Assembly: GCA_025462735.1 (NCBI GenBank)
Contig: JAOAPC010000010.1
Coordinates: 62,001-126,000, forward strand
Direction of reading: 5' to 3'
Origin: Acidobacteriaceae bacterium
GTDB lineage: Bacteria; Acidobacteriota; Terriglobia; Terriglobales; Acidobacteriaceae
DNA: 64,000 bases
The notes beneath the pieces are model-generated. The model was not told where the DNA came from and did not search any database. It worked only from the letters and a program-made list of their open reading frames with translations. The position numbers were made by a program, and so were the translations under genes. Shown piece after piece: positions 40,377 through 50,255 of this stretch (positions are counted from its first letter, which is position 1; the number at the start of each line of letters is the position of its first letter).

Positions 40377-41405
40377 TCAGTGGTCTGGTGCCGACGCTAC
40401 CCCCACGTATCTGTCGGCGCCGCCATAGTAAAAGAGCCATCGGCCACCGTCACGGACCAGTCCTTCGACGAACACAACGTTGGGCACTTGTCCCTTCTTT
40501 TCCCAGTCCTGCACGGGCTCAAAGATTGGTTGCTCGGCGCGAGCAAGGACCTTAGTCGGATCGTTTTTATCAAACAGGACCCACCCAGTCCGGTACACTT
40601 TGTTGTCATCCGCTCCGTTGTAGATTAGGAAAATGCCATTCTCGGTGATTACCGGTGCGGGGCCAGGTTCTACGACCTGAGAATCGAACGATTTCGGGCG
40701 ACCGGACAAAACGGGGTGGTCAAGGGCCTCCGTCCAGTGAACTAAGTCGGAGGAATACGCAATCGACATCTGGGTCAGGTGATTGGCTCCATCAGCAAGG
40801 AAATACATCCAGTACTTGCCATTTATCTTTTCCGGAACAATGGCCCCGGACTTGGTCCAACCAACATTCCATTTCCCCTTGTAGGCAGGCATGATGATGC
40901 CCATCCGTTTCCAATGAATGAGGTCTGTAGATGTTGCCATGCACAGCTGTGCATCGCCATGAATTGGGCCGGTTGCATGCATCCCACTGCCAGCCTGATT
41001 GTTGTAACCCGTATAGGTTAGGTAGAACGTATCTCCGATTTTCACCAATCTGGGATCTTCTACACCACCGCCGGTTTCATAAGGCGCCTCGGCGACCATC
41101 ACCGGCTCGGATCGCGTTACGAAACGAATACCGTCCTCACTGGTGGCGTAACCCAGTGATGATTTACCCTGATGGTCCTGGGCGCGATACAGCATTACGA
41201 ACTTTCCATCATTCTTCACAACAGTGGGATTAAATGTGCCTGCTGATTCGAAACCTTCGCCTCGAGGAGAAATGATGGGATTGTAGGAAGCTCGTTCCCA
41301 TGTTCCGAAGGGTACGCGGATTTGCGTTGTTGTCGCGGTCGCGATTACCGCGACCAGCACGAAGCAGAGGATACGACCCCGTGCACCGGTCAAAATATTT
41401 GGCAT
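40377..41405 (-). CDS. GH130-like five-bladed beta-propeller glycosidase/phosphorylase
   Basis: 'YNPIISPRGEGFESAGTFNPTVVKNDGKFVMLYRAQDHQGKSSLGYATSEDGIRF'. Confidence 0.8.
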   Translation of the reverse strand: MPNILTGARGRILCFVLVAVIATATTTQIRVPFGTWERASYNPIISPRGEGFESAGTFNPTVVKNDGKFVMLYRAQDHQGKSSLGYATSEDGIRFVTRSEPVMVAEAPYETGGGVEDPRLVKIGDTFYLTYTGYNNQAGSGMHATGPIHGDAQLCMATSTDLIHWKRMGIIMPAYKGKWNVGWTKSGAIVPEKINGKYWMYFLADGANHLTQMSIAYSSDLVHWTEALDHPVLSGRPKSFDSQVVEPGPAPVITENGIFLIYNGADDNKVYRTGWVLFDKNDPTKVLARAEQPIFEPVQDWEKKGQVPNVVFVEGLVRDGGRWLFYYGGADRYVGVASAPDH

Positions 41406-41479
41406 GAAATTTATACCTTTCTTCTGCGCGCACATCTTTCGAATCTCGACTTTCGGAACGCCGCCGCTGGCTTGAAACA

Positions 41480-43777
41480 TCACTGCATGTCAAAATCCGC
41501 CACCAGTCTCAGTATTGCTCGGCCGGGGACGTTCAGAGTTTCTGTTATCGGTTTGCCGTCGTTGCTCCAATGGACATTCGTACCGTGCCGCGATGGAATA
41601 GTGATCGTTCCAGACCGCGCTTCTGCCGTGGGGTTGTAAAGTACAAAGTTGAGCTGGCGCGGGGGAAACTGCTGTGCATCGAAGGTATCGAGCAAGTCTA
41701 GATTTACCATCATCAATTCGCGGTCGCTCACCTGGCCGAGAGCCTCGAACATGAGATACATCCAAATGCACTCACCTGCACCGTAGATTTCTTTTCCCAC
41801 GTTTCCTGTTTGTCCGCCTAGTTCCAATGTTCCGAGGTTTTCGAAGGGAATAAATCCCATAGGCACGTTGCGGCGGTCTTCTGAACACTTCTCAAAGAAG
41901 CTGAAATTGTTGCGTCGCTGCTGGTCCATGAAGCGCAACAGGCTTTCGCTCACAATTCTTCTTTTCATGATTGCCGTCCAAGGGAGAATGGCCTCAACAT
42001 TCTCTTTGAACGCGGGATAAAGGATCGAAGCTGCGGCCTGCACCATGCCGCGAATATCGTGAGTTTTCTGACTAGGGTCGGAGTACCAATAGAACATCCG
42101 CAACTGCTCGCAAAGCAGATAATTCGCCTGCTCGTGCAGGCCGAGTTCGGCAGCCGCCAGTGCGCCGTAAGCAAGCTCCTGCGGCTCATGAAAAAGCCGC
42201 TCCGCAGGCACGGTACACAGGGCCTGTACCGCTTGCTTCGCCTCCGCGCGGTAATGTTCTTCTTTAGTCAAACTGCTGGCTATTAACGCTGCCCACGCAT
42301 ACAGTCCGCCGACAGCGTAATTTGTGCCGGCGCCTTGGGCCTGCAAGGTTGATACTTCGTAATAAATTGGGAAAAGGTAGTCGTACTCGTGCGCCATCTT
42401 TTCGGCGTTTGCGAAGGCATCCAGGAAATGAGCTTTAACTTCCTCCGATCCCGCCAAGCTTCCGATCATCGGATACTTAATCAAGCCGTTTTCGAAGGGA
42501 TACCATGAGTCCGCCCGTTCGTTAGTTGGGCGGACAAAGTCGTTGCTCACGCTATGTGTGTCCGCGTGATAAAAACCCGGCAGGTCATCTACGAGCTGTT
42601 TGCATCCGGCCTGAAACGGCGCTGACGGGTGCAGGCGAAGATATAGAAGCGAGGGCCACAGAACATCCGTTAATGTCATCAGCTCGAAATTGTCAGCCGG
42701 TTGTTTCCACAGCTGTGAGCTCTCCTTCACGTAGGCACGAAGCCCGGTGTGCCCACCGGCTTCAACCTGCGTCTGGGATTTCTCTTGCAAGTTGGCGACA
42801 GTGCCAGTTGCGAAATCTTTCCATGACGCGCCACACCGTGGCCAATCCAGCTTTTCCTCGAACAGCGGAAGCAACGCCTGCAGCCATCGAGCGACGGCCT
42901 GCTGCTCGGTCAACAAAGTAGTGAGAGGAGTCTGTCGCAGCCAATAGGTGAATCTAACTTCACCGGCAGGAAGCACATTTCCCGTGGCTTGATCCGCAAT
43001 TAGACCAATGCCAAGTCGCTGGGTGCCGTCGCGTTCAATCCGGGAGACGCTCGAGCACCGATAAACCAGGAAACGTGGAATATTTTCTATCCCCATCCAT
43101 TCCATATCGCCGACATCGAAATACATCATGGTCTCAACACCGACATTTTGGTCGAGCAGATAGACGGCGGGCAGATCGTTACCCCACGCGCCGAGCGAGT
43201 TGCGTGTCGGTTGCTGGAGCAGGACGCGCCTCCAACTTCCTGACTGGCCCTCCATCAGCGTTGAGTTCGAATTCAGCCAGACGATGATCTGAGGTTCAAC
43301 GTGACTCCCTTGGCGGAGCCTGATCGAGCGAGGCAACTTGAGGGCAGTGCGGAACCTAAACCACGCGGGATCTCCACCTTGGCTGTGAGCTGAGATATCG
43401 GCATTCCATCTGTATGAGACGGATTTCCCATCAAGATCTTCGGCTGACGCTGAGCCTTCGCAGATTAGTGTGGAATCTTTCCTGGAAACGCGTGAAGTTT
43501 TCAATGGAAATGAAGGGCCGGTCACTAGCGGAATCCTTGGCAGTGTGGCAGGGCGCCATTCGTCTGCCACGTGAAGGAAATTCTGGAAACCGAAGGGTGC
43601 CCCAGCCGAAGATACTCGCAGCTGCTGATCACCACTTTCAAGACTCGTGAATGATGAAGCTTCCCCCAGGTTTGGCAACAAGCTAAGAGCTCTGGAACTT
43701 TTGACATAAAGTGGGGAAGCGCCCGCGGCCGTAGCGAGACAAGTCTTCACGAAGCCGCGCCGATCGAGGAGACTCAT
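41480..43777 (-). CDS. Secreted protein with Tat-like signal, unknown function (765 aa)
   Basis: 'MSLLDRRGFVKTCLATAAGASPLYVKSS'; overlaps the GH130 ORF frame by a few nt. Confidence 0.75.
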   Translation of the reverse strand: MSLLDRRGFVKTCLATAAGASPLYVKSSRALSLLPNLGEASSFTSLESGDQQLRVSSAGAPFGFQNFLHVADEWRPATLPRIPLVTGPSFPLKTSRVSRKDSTLICEGSASAEDLDGKSVSYRWNADISAHSQGGDPAWFRFRTALKLPRSIRLRQGSHVEPQIIVWLNSNSTLMEGQSGSWRRVLLQQPTRNSLGAWGNDLPAVYLLDQNVGVETMMYFDVGDMEWMGIENIPRFLVYRCSSVSRIERDGTQRLGIGLIADQATGNVLPAGEVRFTYWLRQTPLTTLLTEQQAVARWLQALLPLFEEKLDWPRCGASWKDFATGTVANLQEKSQTQVEAGGHTGLRAYVKESSQLWKQPADNFELMTLTDVLWPSLLYLRLHPSAPFQAGCKQLVDDLPGFYHADTHSVSNDFVRPTNERADSWYPFENGLIKYPMIGSLAGSEEVKAHFLDAFANAEKMAHEYDYLFPIYYEVSTLQAQGAGTNYAVGGLYAWAALIASSLTKEEHYRAEAKQAVQALCTVPAERLFHEPQELAYGALAAAELGLHEQANYLLCEQLRMFYWYSDPSQKTHDIRGMVQAAASILYPAFKENVEAILPWTAIMKRRIVSESLLRFMDQQRRNNFSFFEKCSEDRRNVPMGFIPFENLGTLELGGQTGNVGKEIYGAGECIWMYLMFEALGQVSDRELMMVNLDLLDTFDAQQFPPRQLNFVLYNPTAEARSGTITIPSRHGTNVHWSNDGKPITETLNVPGRAILRLVADFDMQ

Positions 43778-43848
43778 GTGAGTATTAGAAGAGTACGATT
43801 GCGATCAAGTTCCTGCTAAGGATGTCCTCAGCAGGAACTCGCCAAGTG

Positions 43849-46800
43849 TCAGTATTCGATCTTCAACCCAAACTGAATGGTTCGTGGGCCGCTTGCACTC
43901 GTAACCGCACCAAAGCCGCACGCGAGTCGCCCACTACAGCCGGGGCCGCCTGCCGGAACGAACGGCGTGCCCAAGGGCGTGGCGAATCCGCCCGACCCGC
44001 CCGGCTGCTGAAAGATGTGACGATTGAAGATGTTAAAGAATTCCGCGCGGAAATCGATGTTGGCCTTCTCTCCGAACAGTCGAGTTCTCTTGCCGAGAGT
44101 GAAATCCTCGTTTCGGCCGCCGAATGCCCGTGCGCCGTCCAGAGAGCGGCGTTCATTGCCGAATGCGAGTGGACCTTGGGCCCCCGTATTTACCAGCGCG
44201 AAGGCGTTAGGGTTGAAGAACGGAGTAGTTGCGTAATTGAAGTGCCCCTTATTGGTCTGAGGCACTCCCGGAATAACATTGACGCGAGCGTTGGTGCCGT
44301 AGTTTTCGCATCCGGCAAACAGCACATCGCCGGCCGTACCACTGCAGCTCTGGTACACCGCTGTCGGCAGACCTGAGTGGTAAGAGGCGACACCAGAAAC
44401 GTACCACCCCCCGACGACACGATCCACAACCCCACCCTGATTCAGGACAGGCTTGCCACGCCCGGCTGGCAGCTCATAGAAGAAACTAGCTACCAGACTT
44501 TGAGGCGTGTCGAGTTCGCTCACAGCCTTTTCGGCCGCGCGATTGTACGAGTTTTGCCCAGCGAAGCTGTTGGTGCCGATGAATCCGGAGACACCCGGTC
44601 CCGCCGAGTCGGCATCAGTGATGTTCTTAGAAACCGTGTACGACACAAGGAAGCTGAGACCCTGGGCAAAACGCTTGTTTACCTGCAATTGCATTGCATG
44701 GTAGGTCGAGTTTCCGCTGCGATCCGGCGTGAAAGAATTGTCTTCGAGATTGAAGTTGCCGTACTGCGGGAAGGGGCGCAGGGCCTGATTAATGTTCCCA
44801 GTGAAGCCGGCGTACGGCACCTTAACACCCGCGGCTACTGCGTTGGGACAGGTTCCACCTGTAAGACAGCTAACGTTCATAATTAACTCGGTACCGAGCG
44901 GTAAGTATTTTGGGTTCACCTGATTGGGAATATAGTTCAGCGCCGGAAGATGAGTCCCCTTGGATCCCACATAAGCTATGCTGACCGCGAGGTTTTTGGC
45001 GATCTGGCGTTGCACGTCGAGGTTCCAGGACTGAATGTCAGCAGGCCGTCCACTGTTAGCCGATACCAGAATCACCCCATTGCTGCCATTCTGGCCCTCG
45101 GGCGTAAACGGTCCGAGGTTAGGGAAAAGATGCGGTATGGGGTTGTCGATCTGGAGCGGGCCGCCGTTTGTGGGAGTAATGGTTTGCCGGTTAAAGAATC
45201 CCAAGCTGTCCTGATCAGCAAAAGATCCCTCTTTCAGCGGCTCGTAGAAGATGCCGTACCCTCCACGAAGCACCGTTTTGTCATCGATGCTGTAGGCAAA
45301 ACCCAGCCGCGGTCCGATAGCTTTCGTGTAAATGTTCTGGGGACGCTTGCGTCCGTTCCGCCCTGTCCCGCTGCCAAAGTAGGTGTAAGCTCCGAGAATG
45401 CCTCCGGCGCCAGGGTTGGCGAGCGTCGGGTCAACCGCAGAGAAGCGGCTCTGCGCTTCGGTAGCTGGAATGTCCAAATCGTATCGCAGACCGTAGTTTA
45501 AATTTAAGCGGCTGGTGACTCTATACGTATCCTGGCCATAGAAATAGAAATCCTTGTACCGCACTCCGCTGAATCCCCCGTAGTTGAGAGTGGAGGAGTC
45601 GGAAAGACCAAAAAGCGAACTTGCGACCGGGTCCCCTCCGGTTCCGGCATTACTGGTCTGAGCGGAACTGAAATCGAATTCGCCCGACGCTGTGGTCAAT
45701 CGTTTTACATTGAATTGCAGCATCCGCACGCCGCCGCCGAACTTATAAGCGTGCTTTCCTTTTACCCAACTCACGGAATCGTTAATCTGAAAAACGTTGT
45801 CGGCAAACTCCGAGTCGCCGCAGTTATTTACCTGGTAAGGGGACCCGTTCCACTTCATACAGGGGAAGGTGTTGTTTCTAACTCCGGTAAGCCCGATCTT
45901 CGCAGGGAACCCTTTGCCTAAACTGTTTGAGATCTCCCCCCTGAAACGGCGGCTAAATCCGAAAAGGAACTGATTAACTACCGTGGGACTGAATACATAG
46001 TTGTGCCCGAACCGCGCGTACCGGGTGTCCTGGGGCGTGTGCGAACCAAACATCGGACCAAGAGCTGAAGTGCCGCCGGTGTTTGTGTTGTCATAGTCAA
46101 AGCCAAACGAGACCCTCTGCTTGTCGGAAATGATCTGATCAATTTTGAGGTCCCAGAGATTTGCCCTAGTTTGCGAAAGAGAGCGGTCAATCACATTGTT
46201 TTCAAGACTTCCGTTCGTAGCCGGCAGCAGGGCAAAAACGTTTTTCATCACCGTGCTCTCGGTGTAATTGGGATCATTAGACAGCACGTTGCCCGGAATG
46301 GCATTGTGCGTTGTAGGGTCATAAAGCTGGTGGTTCAGGTTACTGCAGATTCCGCCGCTAAATCCTTCAGTGCAGAGGGCTGCGAAGTTGCCGCTGCGGA
46401 AATTCTCGTTTGGGAGACTGGTAGGATTGCTGCCGCCGGTCTGAAAGCGGAATCCCTCATAGTCGAAAAAGAAAAGTGTCTTGTTTCGCCCGTCATAAAG
46501 ATGAGGCAGATACACGGGCCCACCCACGGTGAATCCAAAGTCGTTTTGCGTATCGATCGGCCGCTTGATGGTTTCGAGGTTATTGAACCAACTGTTAGCG
46601 TCCAACACGCGATTGCGCAGGAAGTCGTACGCTGACCCATGGAATGCATTGGTTCCTGACTTCATGGTGAGGTTGACGATGCCGTCTCCGGATTCGCCGA
46701 ACTCGGGCGCGAAATTGCTCTGAAGCACTTTGAATTCCTGCACACCCTCCGTGGAAACGCCCTTGTTCCACTGCGTGTTAGGAGAGACCAGTGAAATGGA

Positions 46801-47403
46801 AACCCCGTCAACTAGAATGTCGGTACCACCTTCTTGACCGCCATTCACCTTGAAATCATCGGTCGAATTGCTTCCGGGGTCGTTACCAACGTTTCCGACG
46901 AAACCTGGAATCAGTGTGATGAACTGTACGGGGTTGCGAATCGTCCCGGAAACTTCCAACGGGAGGTTAGCCACCAAGCTGCTTGGCACGCTCGATCCAA
47001 GGTCTGAAGTTTCGGTCTCCAATTGGGAAGCATCGGCCGCAACCGTGACATTTTCTGAAGTCGAGCCGACTTGCAGTTGCACGTCCAGCCCGACGGTGCT
47101 ATTCGTCCCCACCGTCACTCCCTCTCGGGTGTACTTCTTCATGTCTTTTGCTTCAACGGTGACGGCGTAGCGCCCAGGCGGGAGGTTCGGCAGTGAAAAC
47201 AGGCCGGCGCTCGTGGTGGTTGCCGTGACCGTAAGCCCAGTGTCCATATTTCTGCCGGTTACGGTTGCTCCTGAGACCACCGCATTGGCGGCGTCGACCA
47301 CCGTACCTTGAATGCTTCCGTTTGTCGTCTGTCCCGCAACCGAGACGACCAGAACTGCACTCAGCAGCGACGAAAAAGAAAGCAAACGCAAGAAATTTTT
47401 CAC
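43849..47403 (-). CDS. Oar-like TonB-dependent receptor with N-terminal carboxypeptidase-regulatory domain
   Basis: 'NGSIQGTVVDAANAVVSGATVTGRNMDTGLTVTATTTSAGLFSLPNLPPGRYAVTVEAKD'; barrel to terminal 'IQFGLKIEY'; GTG start after GGAGG chosen. Confidence 0.92.
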   Translation of the reverse strand: MKNFLRLLSFSSLLSAVLVVSVAGQTTNGSIQGTVVDAANAVVSGATVTGRNMDTGLTVTATTTSAGLFSLPNLPPGRYAVTVEAKDMKKYTREGVTVGTNSTVGLDVQLQVGSTSENVTVAADASQLETETSDLGSSVPSSLVANLPLEVSGTIRNPVQFITLIPGFVGNVGNDPGSNSTDDFKVNGGQEGGTDILVDGVSISLVSPNTQWNKGVSTEGVQEFKVLQSNFAPEFGESGDGIVNLTMKSGTNAFHGSAYDFLRNRVLDANSWFNNLETIKRPIDTQNDFGFTVGGPVYLPHLYDGRNKTLFFFDYEGFRFQTGGSNPTSLPNENFRSGNFAALCTEGFSGGICSNLNHQLYDPTTHNAIPGNVLSNDPNYTESTVMKNVFALLPATNGSLENNVIDRSLSQTRANLWDLKIDQIISDKQRVSFGFDYDNTNTGGTSALGPMFGSHTPQDTRYARFGHNYVFSPTVVNQFLFGFSRRFRGEISNSLGKGFPAKIGLTGVRNNTFPCMKWNGSPYQVNNCGDSEFADNVFQINDSVSWVKGKHAYKFGGGVRMLQFNVKRLTTASGEFDFSSAQTSNAGTGGDPVASSLFGLSDSSTLNYGGFSGVRYKDFYFYGQDTYRVTSRLNLNYGLRYDLDIPATEAQSRFSAVDPTLANPGAGGILGAYTYFGSGTGRNGRKRPQNIYTKAIGPRLGFAYSIDDKTVLRGGYGIFYEPLKEGSFADQDSLGFFNRQTITPTNGGPLQIDNPIPHLFPNLGPFTPEGQNGSNGVILVSANSGRPADIQSWNLDVQRQIAKNLAVSIAYVGSKGTHLPALNYIPNQVNPKYLPLGTELIMNVSCLTGGTCPNAVAAGVKVPYAGFTGNINQALRPFPQYGNFNLEDNSFTPDRSGNSTYHAMQLQVNKRFAQGLSFLVSYTVSKNITDADSAGPGVSGFIGTNSFAGQNSYNRAAEKAVSELDTPQSLVASFFYELPAGRGKPVLNQGGVVDRVVGGWYVSGVASYHSGLPTAVYQSCSGTAGDVLFAGCENYGTNARVNVIPGVPQTNKGHFNYATTPFFNPNAFALVNTGAQGPLAFGNERRSLDGARAFGGRNEDFTLGKRTRLFGEKANIDFRAEFFNIFNRHIFQQPGGSGGFATPLGTPFVPAGGPGCSGRLACGFGAVTSASGPRTIQFGLKIEY

Positions 47404-47664
47404 TCCGGCCTCCTCGGCAAATTTCTCCAAGCTTCCATATCCCATATACGGAAACCCATACGGAAAAATTAGCAACCCACGTTATGGTGCAGTAGTATAA
47501 AACCATTATCAGGACAAGTGGGAAAAGGGAGTAGCTTGTGAATTCATGGTGATTCACATGTCGATATCGCTTCAAGGCAGTAAATTTCCAACAATTTGGT
47601 TTGTCCGGGCAGTGTGGTAGGATTCGTGCGGTCGTTCCTGTCGTAGGGCACCACGTCGCTGTCC

Positions 47665-48957
47665 ATGAGTACTTCCGCAACCCAATCCGCCGTTATTGAA
47701 AATCCCCTCAGCGACGAGCGCTGGCAACTCGTTCACCGAATCCTGGCCAGCCCACCATTTCAAAAAAGCGGACGGTTGCGCGACCTCCTTCAATACATCA
47801 CAGCGCAGACGATTGCTGGCTACGCCCATGAATTAACTGAGCAGCATATAGGCGAGGCGGTGTTTGGCAAGCGTCCAGGATACAGTCCGCTCGACGACAG
47901 CTCAGTGCGGGTGCATGCCCGGCAGCTCCGTCTAAGACTCCACGAGTATTTTGACGGAGTAGGACGAGATGAACTCCTGATAGTTGAAATACCTAAGGGC
48001 TCGTATGCTCCGACGTTCAGGATCGCTAGGGTTGTTGAGGCTGCACCTGTGGCTACCCCGGTAGTCGCTTCGATCCAGCCTCGGGTCAATCGCACTCTTT
48101 TGCCCTGGGTCCTATGCGGGGTATTGACTGTCTTTTGCGTCCAGCTGAGTACTGCTCCCGGTTCACCCGCCCACGCCGCCGCTCCTCCGTGGCCATTTCC
48201 TCAAATTTTCGATACGCGGCACCAAACCGTCATTGTGGTCGCGGACGGTAACTACGGCATGTTCCGGATACTCACCGGCGAACGCGGTTCGCTCCCGCAA
48301 TACTTACAGCGAGACTTCCCGCAGAGCGCTGCAGTACTCAAATTGGGAAAGGCCGGATCTCGCTTTGCTGACTATATTTCGAATTCGACGCTCACTTCAT
48401 TTGCAGACGTGGCCAATGCTGTCTCCCTGGTGAAGATAGCCGGGCCGTTACAAAAGCAAGTTTCAGTGCGTTCCGCAAGAGATCTAAGAATCCGGGACTT
48501 GGACCACGAGAACTATATTTTCGTCGGAAGCCCTGCATCCAACCCGTGGGTATCACTTTTCCAAGACAAGCTTAATTTTCGTGAAAGTGAGTCGGCCGTC
48601 GGCAATAGCGCAAAAGCATTTGTGAATAAAAATCCCCTGCCCGGCGAGCAAGCGCAATACGAAGGCCTGCGCTGGACGGGAACGGAGGGCGATGATTACG
48701 CGACCATTGCTCTTCTTCCCAATATCACACAGGACGGCAGCGTTCTGATACTGCAAGGCCTTCAGCAGGAAGGCACCGAAGCCGCCGGCCGGTTTCTGGC
48801 TGACGCCGACAACCGGCATCAACTACAGCGCGCTCTCGGAATTCCCGTTTTAGACAGCGTTGCGGGGAATGTCTGGTTCGAAGCCCTGATTCGTTCGCGA
48901 ACAGTTTCTGGCGCGCCAAATTCAAGCACCCTAGTTTCGGTCCGACGAATTCGTTGA
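47665..48957 (+). CDS. Putative DNA-binding regulator with winged-helix-like N-terminus and one TM segment
   Basis: 'LRDLLQYITAQTIAGYAHELTEQHIGEAVFGKRPGYSPLDDSSVRVHARQLRLRLHEYF...IEIPKGSYAPTF'; divergent from TonB receptor. Confidence 0.65.
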   Translation: MSTSATQSAVIENPLSDERWQLVHRILASPPFQKSGRLRDLLQYITAQTIAGYAHELTEQHIGEAVFGKRPGYSPLDDSSVRVHARQLRLRLHEYFDGVGRDELLIVEIPKGSYAPTFRIARVVEAAPVATPVVASIQPRVNRTLLPWVLCGVLTVFCVQLSTAPGSPAHAAAPPWPFPQIFDTRHQTVIVVADGNYGMFRILTGERGSLPQYLQRDFPQSAAVLKLGKAGSRFADYISNSTLTSFADVANAVSLVKIAGPLQKQVSVRSARDLRIRDLDHENYIFVGSPASNPWVSLFQDKLNFRESESAVGNSAKAFVNKNPLPGEQAQYEGLRWTGTEGDDYATIALLPNITQDGSVLILQGLQQEGTEAAGRFLADADNRHQLQRALGIPVLDSVAGNVWFEALIRSRTVSGAPNSSTLVSVRRIR

Positions 48958-49020
48958 CGGGCGCTTAATTGCGCACTCTAACGTTCAATCGACACTGCTA
49001 CGTAGTAAACTGTCGCTGCT

Positions 49021-50220
49021 TTGAGCAGAGATTCAAGTATTGTATGTCGGCGGCCACGTGTTTTTCCTTCACAGTTAAGTGCGGCCTTCAGGCTTTGGAG
49101 CCTTAGCGCCATTCTGGTCGGCGCGATCGTTGCCTTGGGGGTTGGAGCCGAAGGGCAGAGCGACGTGAGCGCGCTGCTTGGGCAGGCTCGTGTCGCGGAA
49201 AAAGCGGGAGACTACGCAAGCGCCGGTCGTCTGTATGAGCAGGCCTTGGCCACGGCTCCGGGGAATCTCGAGGTCCTGAAACGATTCGGAGTTCTCGAAC
49301 AGACGGAACTCAAGTTCGATGACTCCATAGTGCACTTCCAGCAAGTGGTTGTGCGTGAGCCGCAGTATTCTGAAGTAAATTTTTTTCTGGGCATGTCCTA
49401 TTTTGGAAAAAATGATTTTCTTCATGCTATCCAAAGCTTCGAACGGGAGCTGGCAAATTCCAAACCCAATCCCCGTTGCCGTTACTATCTCGCTCTCGCG
49501 CTAGAATCCTCTAACCGGATCGACGATGCTGTTTCGCAACTGAACCAATCTTTGGCTGAAAATCCCCAGGATGCAGACGCACTGTATCAGCTGGCACTGA
49601 TCCACAAGAATGCATCTTTGCAAGCGATTGACCGCTTAAAAAATCTTGACCCTGATTCTTTTCAGTTACATGCATTGATGGGCGAGATCTACGCAGAGGA
49701 GGAACATTATGCCGAATCTGCCAAGGAATACCGGTCTGCGCTCGACAAGCGGCCTGGCGCCCAACGAATCCATTATTCGATAGGCGTTGCCTACTGGGCG
49801 GAGCATGATCTCGATGGCGCTGAGAAGGAGTTCACACTTGCGTTGAAAGAGAATTCCGATGATCCCATGACCAATTTATATCTTGGAGACATAGCGGTAC
49901 AGGAGGGGCATTTTGCTGAGGCCCTCACGTACTTAGGCATCGCGCAGAAAGGCAAACTCGATGTGCCGCAGATCCATTTGTTGTTAGGTAAGTGCTATCG
50001 TGCGCAGAACGATCTGGAACGCGCAAAAGCCGAATTTGTTGCCGCCACCAAGGCCGACCCCACTGCAGCCGCTCCCCATTATTTGCTGGCCCAAGTTTAC
50101 CGGGCGCAGCACAATGCTGAAGCGAGTGGCCGCGAACTCGCCGAGTATGAAAATCTTTCTAGATCGAACCCAGACGAAAAGCAGGAATCGCGCAGCGACT
50201 CGGTTCAAGACCCAAAGTAG
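49021..50220 (+). CDS. TPR repeat protein
   Basis: Consecutive TPR motifs, e.g. 'GDYASAGRLYEQALATAPGNLEVLKRFG'. Confidence 0.88.
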   Translation: MSRDSSIVCRRPRVFPSQLSAAFRLWSLSAILVGAIVALGVGAEGQSDVSALLGQARVAEKAGDYASAGRLYEQALATAPGNLEVLKRFGVLEQTELKFDDSIVHFQQVVVREPQYSEVNFFLGMSYFGKNDFLHAIQSFERELANSKPNPRCRYYLALALESSNRIDDAVSQLNQSLAENPQDADALYQLALIHKNASLQAIDRLKNLDPDSFQLHALMGEIYAEEEHYAESAKEYRSALDKRPGAQRIHYSIGVAYWAEHDLDGAEKEFTLALKENSDDPMTNLYLGDIAVQEGHFAEALTYLGIAQKGKLDVPQIHLLLGKCYRAQNDLERAKAEFVAATKADPTAAAPHYLLAQVYRAQHNAEASGRELAEYENLSRSNPDEKQESRSDSVQDPK

Positions 50221-50255
50221 GTTGCTTGATCGGCAAACCAAATCAGTTTCTCACG

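Noticed and set aside
44686-44702. TGCAATTGCATTGCA in the TonB receptor gene
   Set aside because: Different centre and explained by the MQLQV codons of the receptor; not the island motif.
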